A DNA stretch of 64,000 nt from Lachnospiraceae bacterium UBA2860 (lineage in GTDB: Bacteria; Bacillota; Clostridia; Lachnospirales; Lachnospiraceae): the NCBI GenBank assembly GCA_002350625.1, contig DEFE01000004.1, positions 121,415 through 185,414 of the forward strand, read 5' to 3'. Under the pieces are notes generated by a model. That model made no database searches and was not told the origin of the DNA. It saw only the letters and a program-made list of their open reading frames with translations. How positions within the stretch are numbered: position 1 is the first letter of the stretch; each line of letters begins with the position of its first letter. The translations under genes and the position numbers were made by a program. Below, piece by piece: positions 62,287-64,000 of this stretch.

Positions 62287-63666
62287 TTACCACGGTCTGT
62301 TGTAGCTGATCACCGTTGTGCCGGAAGGCACGTTGTCATAGATCCACTTTGCGTTGGCCAGCGAGAGGCGCACGCAGCCGTGCGACACGGAAGCACCCAT
62401 TGTCCCGTCCGTGATATGCAGCGGCGCGGATTCTCTCGCGTAGATCACGGAGTGGAACAGGAACGGTCCGTAGATCGCCGAGTAGTACCAGCAGCGGCCG
62501 CCGCCCTCCTCCGGATCAAAGTACAGTCCCTTTACGCCCATGCAGAAGGTGCCGGTCGGCGTCGGCGTCGACGGCTTGCCCACCACGCACGGGAATCTCA
62601 TTTTCAAAGTCCAGGCGCCCTTCTTGCCGTAGAAGATATAGACCTGATGCGCCTCCTGATTGATCAGCACCAGATAGCGCGTGCGGCTTTTATACTTATT
62701 CGCCTTGATATAAGCGTTGTCGGAAAGGTGCGGATGCAGCTTTTTCCGCAGATTCTTATATTTCGTCTTTCTTGCGGAAACCCCTGCCTTTCCTTTCAGG
62801 CTGAGCAGCATGCCGGTTTCCACGAAATGCTTCACCGCCCCGGCGTCATCCTGTTTTTTCCAGAACTTGTAAGCCGCGCTGTTGTGCTTGGTGTAGTACT
62901 CGAAATCATAGATCGCCGAGAGATCGACCTTCCTGCCCTTATATTTATAGTAACGGATGACATTCTTGATGCTCGGGCAGGGTTTCACTTTACCTTTTCT
63001 GTACCCCTTCTGCTGGTACCTCTCGTAGTACCGCTTCCAGTCCTGTCCGTAGGCATAGCGGAGCGTAGAAAAATAGTTATAATACCAGATAACGTTGAAC
63101 GCCTCGTTCGCCTGCTGCTTCTTATTCATGCCCGTGTTCACGAAATAAGCGATCGCGCCGAAATCGTCGAGCGCGTACTTGCTGCGAAGCGAAGGGTATT
63201 TGTTCATATAATAATTAAAGTCGTAGACGCGATCATACGACTTTCCGTCATATTCCGTCACCGGATCCATAATCTTGTCATCGCAGCCGGTCGTCGTGCG
63301 GTCCTGCCTGTATCCCGTGCGGAGAAAATGGTTCACATACCTCTCGTAATCGTCGCCATAAGAACCGCGCAGATCCTGATTGGCGTTGCGGTAGGATTTC
63401 ACGCTGAACGCCGCGTTGCCCTGCGCCCCGTTCGGTATGCCGTTCGTCACAAAATCCCGCAGCACGGAAGTATCGCTCATGCCGGCCAGCTCCGGATGAG
63501 CGGCCGTGTAGTAATCGTAATCATAGACCTTCGCATAGTCCGTGCCATTATATTCCGTCTCGTGATCCGCAAGGACCGGCACCGCGGAAATCAGGCAAAA
63601 AACAAGCAGCAGCGCGGGCAGCACGATAAAACTGCCGCGTTTTCCTATATTACTCTTGTGATTCAT
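62287..63666 (-). CDS. L,D-transpeptidase (YkuD) with N-terminal repeat modules, paralogue 2
   Basis: The ATG at 63666 is used because GGGGGA precedes it; the frame also has an upstream TTG. The 459-residue protein is a full-length paralogue of the neighbouring gene: signal peptide (hydrophobic residues 12-32), about three repeat modules such as YDYDYYTAAHPELAGMSDTS and YDFNYYMNKYPSLRSKYALD, then the YkuD domain (VLINQEAHQVYIFYG, VSHGCVRLSLANAKW with Cys431). Identity between the two is high along the whole length, showing tandem duplication. A good sigma-A promoter lies about 35-60 bases upstream. Confidence 0.92.
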   Translation of the reverse strand: MNHKSNIGKRGSFIVLPALLLVFCLISAVPVLADHETEYNGTDYAKVYDYDYYTAAHPELAGMSDTSVLRDFVTNGIPNGAQGNAAFSVKSYRNANQDLRGSYGDDYERYVNHFLRTGYRQDRTTTGCDDKIMDPVTEYDGKSYDRVYDFNYYMNKYPSLRSKYALDDFGAIAYFVNTGMNKKQQANEAFNVIWYYNYFSTLRYAYGQDWKRYYERYQQKGYRKGKVKPCPSIKNVIRYYKYKGRKVDLSAIYDFEYYTKHNSAAYKFWKKQDDAGAVKHFVETGMLLSLKGKAGVSARKTKYKNLRKKLHPHLSDNAYIKANKYKSRTRYLVLINQEAHQVYIFYGKKGAWTLKMRFPCVVGKPSTPTPTGTFCMGVKGLYFDPEEGGGRCWYYSAIYGPFLFHSVIYARESAPLHITDGTMGASVSHGCVRLSLANAKWIYDNVPSGTTVISYNRPW

Positions 63667-63699
63667 GAAATCCCCCAAAGATCTGTATATGTATCGTAA

Positions 63700-63728
63700 A
63701 GTATACTAAAGCAAATTATGTAAATCAA
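63700..63728 (-). promoter_or_regulatory. Sigma-A promoter of the L,D-transpeptidase pair
   Basis: On the minus strand TTGATT (63723-63728) and TATACT (63700-63705) are 17 bases apart. The remaining bases up to the tRNA-Phe gene show no gene. Confidence 0.7.
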
Positions 63729-63860
63729 TAGACGTCCTGCCAAAATTGAAGTCTCATTATAACACGCAAATGTGAAAAAAGATCAATGAGATCAGCAGCG
63801 ATTCAGGCATTCATTAGCAGTAATCACGTCATCATCAATATATTTTCACACAATAAAAAA

Positions 63861-63933
<73 letters not shown>

Positions 63934-63954
63934 ATATCAGACAAATCTGATGAG

Positions 63955-64000
63955 TAGCGGGGACAGGATTTGAACCTGTGACCTTCGGGTTATGAGCCCG
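63955..64000 (-). tRNA. tRNA-Met, initiator type (anticodon CAT), 5' part outside window
   Basis: The visible 3' part holds the anticodon arm CGGGCTCATAACCCG, a T-arm ACAGG-TTCAAAT-CCTGT, acceptor CCCCGCT and discriminator A. Three consecutive G-C pairs in the anticodon stem are the hallmark of initiator tRNA. It lies 21 bases upstream of tRNA-Phe, in the same orientation, so both are probably part of one tRNA cluster. Confidence 0.85.

Noticed and set aside
60802..63699. Plus-strand open frame of about 965 codons spanning both L,D-transpeptidase genes
   Set aside because: It is the mirror of two well-supported genes with YkuD catalytic motifs; its two similar halves simply reflect the paralogy of the real genes.

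Overview
The window looks like chromosome of a fairly G+C-rich Firmicute, most likely a Clostridia member near Lachnospiraceae. Evidence: strong AGGAGG-type ribosome binding sites, consensus sigma-A promoters, a CIRCE/HrcA operator, a RicT/HolB/TrmN6/RsmI cluster in the order known from Bacillus, a DUF6465-type Lys/Ala-rich protein, a PfkA with the lineage-typical TIDLD loop, and FatA-type acyl-ACP thioesterase and family II pyrophosphatase genes common in this group. The family placement is inference; no rRNA is present. No insertion sequence, prophage, CRISPR array or rRNA was seen. No gap between supported genes exceeds about 280 bases.

Layout. 1-5.2 kb: end of a probable PAP2 membrane protein, a C_GCxxG_C_C protein, a 999-residue secreted repeat protein and a VanY-like peptidase. 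5.3-8.7 kb: CIRCE-controlled hsp20, a half-size AspT/YidE-type transporter, nagB and dtd. 8.8-20.8 kb: a secreted GH5 glycosidase, then a long minus-strand housekeeping run (dusB, birA, argF, a SpoU methyltransferase, pfkA, a PHP phosphatase, dnaE, a DUF4203-like membrane protein, a CvfB-like S1 protein). 21-26.7 kb: a 1,895-residue secreted surface protein. 26.9-29.2 kb: tRNA-Gln(CUG) next to a lower-G+C 710-residue protein that reads as a catalytically degenerate DUF2075 nuclease/helicase scaffold carrying an intact HEPN-like RxxxxH motif. 29.3-34.4 kb: PLP decarboxylase, acyl-ACP thioesterase, RecQ, TetR regulator and cytidylate-kinase-like protein. 34.4-39.9 kb: rsmI, trmN6-like, ricT, holB and a short Orn/Lys/Arg decarboxylase-family gene. 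40-43.8 kb: a membrane-lipid cassette (PAP2-like, MprF/AglD-type flippase-like protein, PssA, Psd) facing a PmtA-like methyltransferase. 43.9-53.2 kb: MATE pump, M15 peptidase, ABC exporter pair, GH106-like glycosidase and a two-component system. 53.3-60.1 kb: metK, hslO, murA, CBS/DRTGG pyrophosphatase, exonuclease III and a GNAT. 60.2-64 kb: a histone-like DUF6465 protein, two paralogous L,D-transpeptidases with repeat modules, tRNA-Phe and the 3' part of initiator tRNA-Met.

How the genes work together. Much of the window concerns the envelope: surface proteins, wall peptidases and transpeptidases, MurA, and phospholipid synthesis. The lipid cassette should make phosphatidylserine and phosphatidylethanolamine from CDP-diacylglycerol, and the neighbouring PmtA-like enzyme might methylate the product. 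A 27-base palindrome occurs four times between unrelated genes and looks like a dispersed REP-type element. The most unusual single locus is the HEPN protein at 27.1-29.2 kb, a candidate RNA-targeting or abortive-infection effector. All function calls rest on motif recognition by eye; no database search was run.
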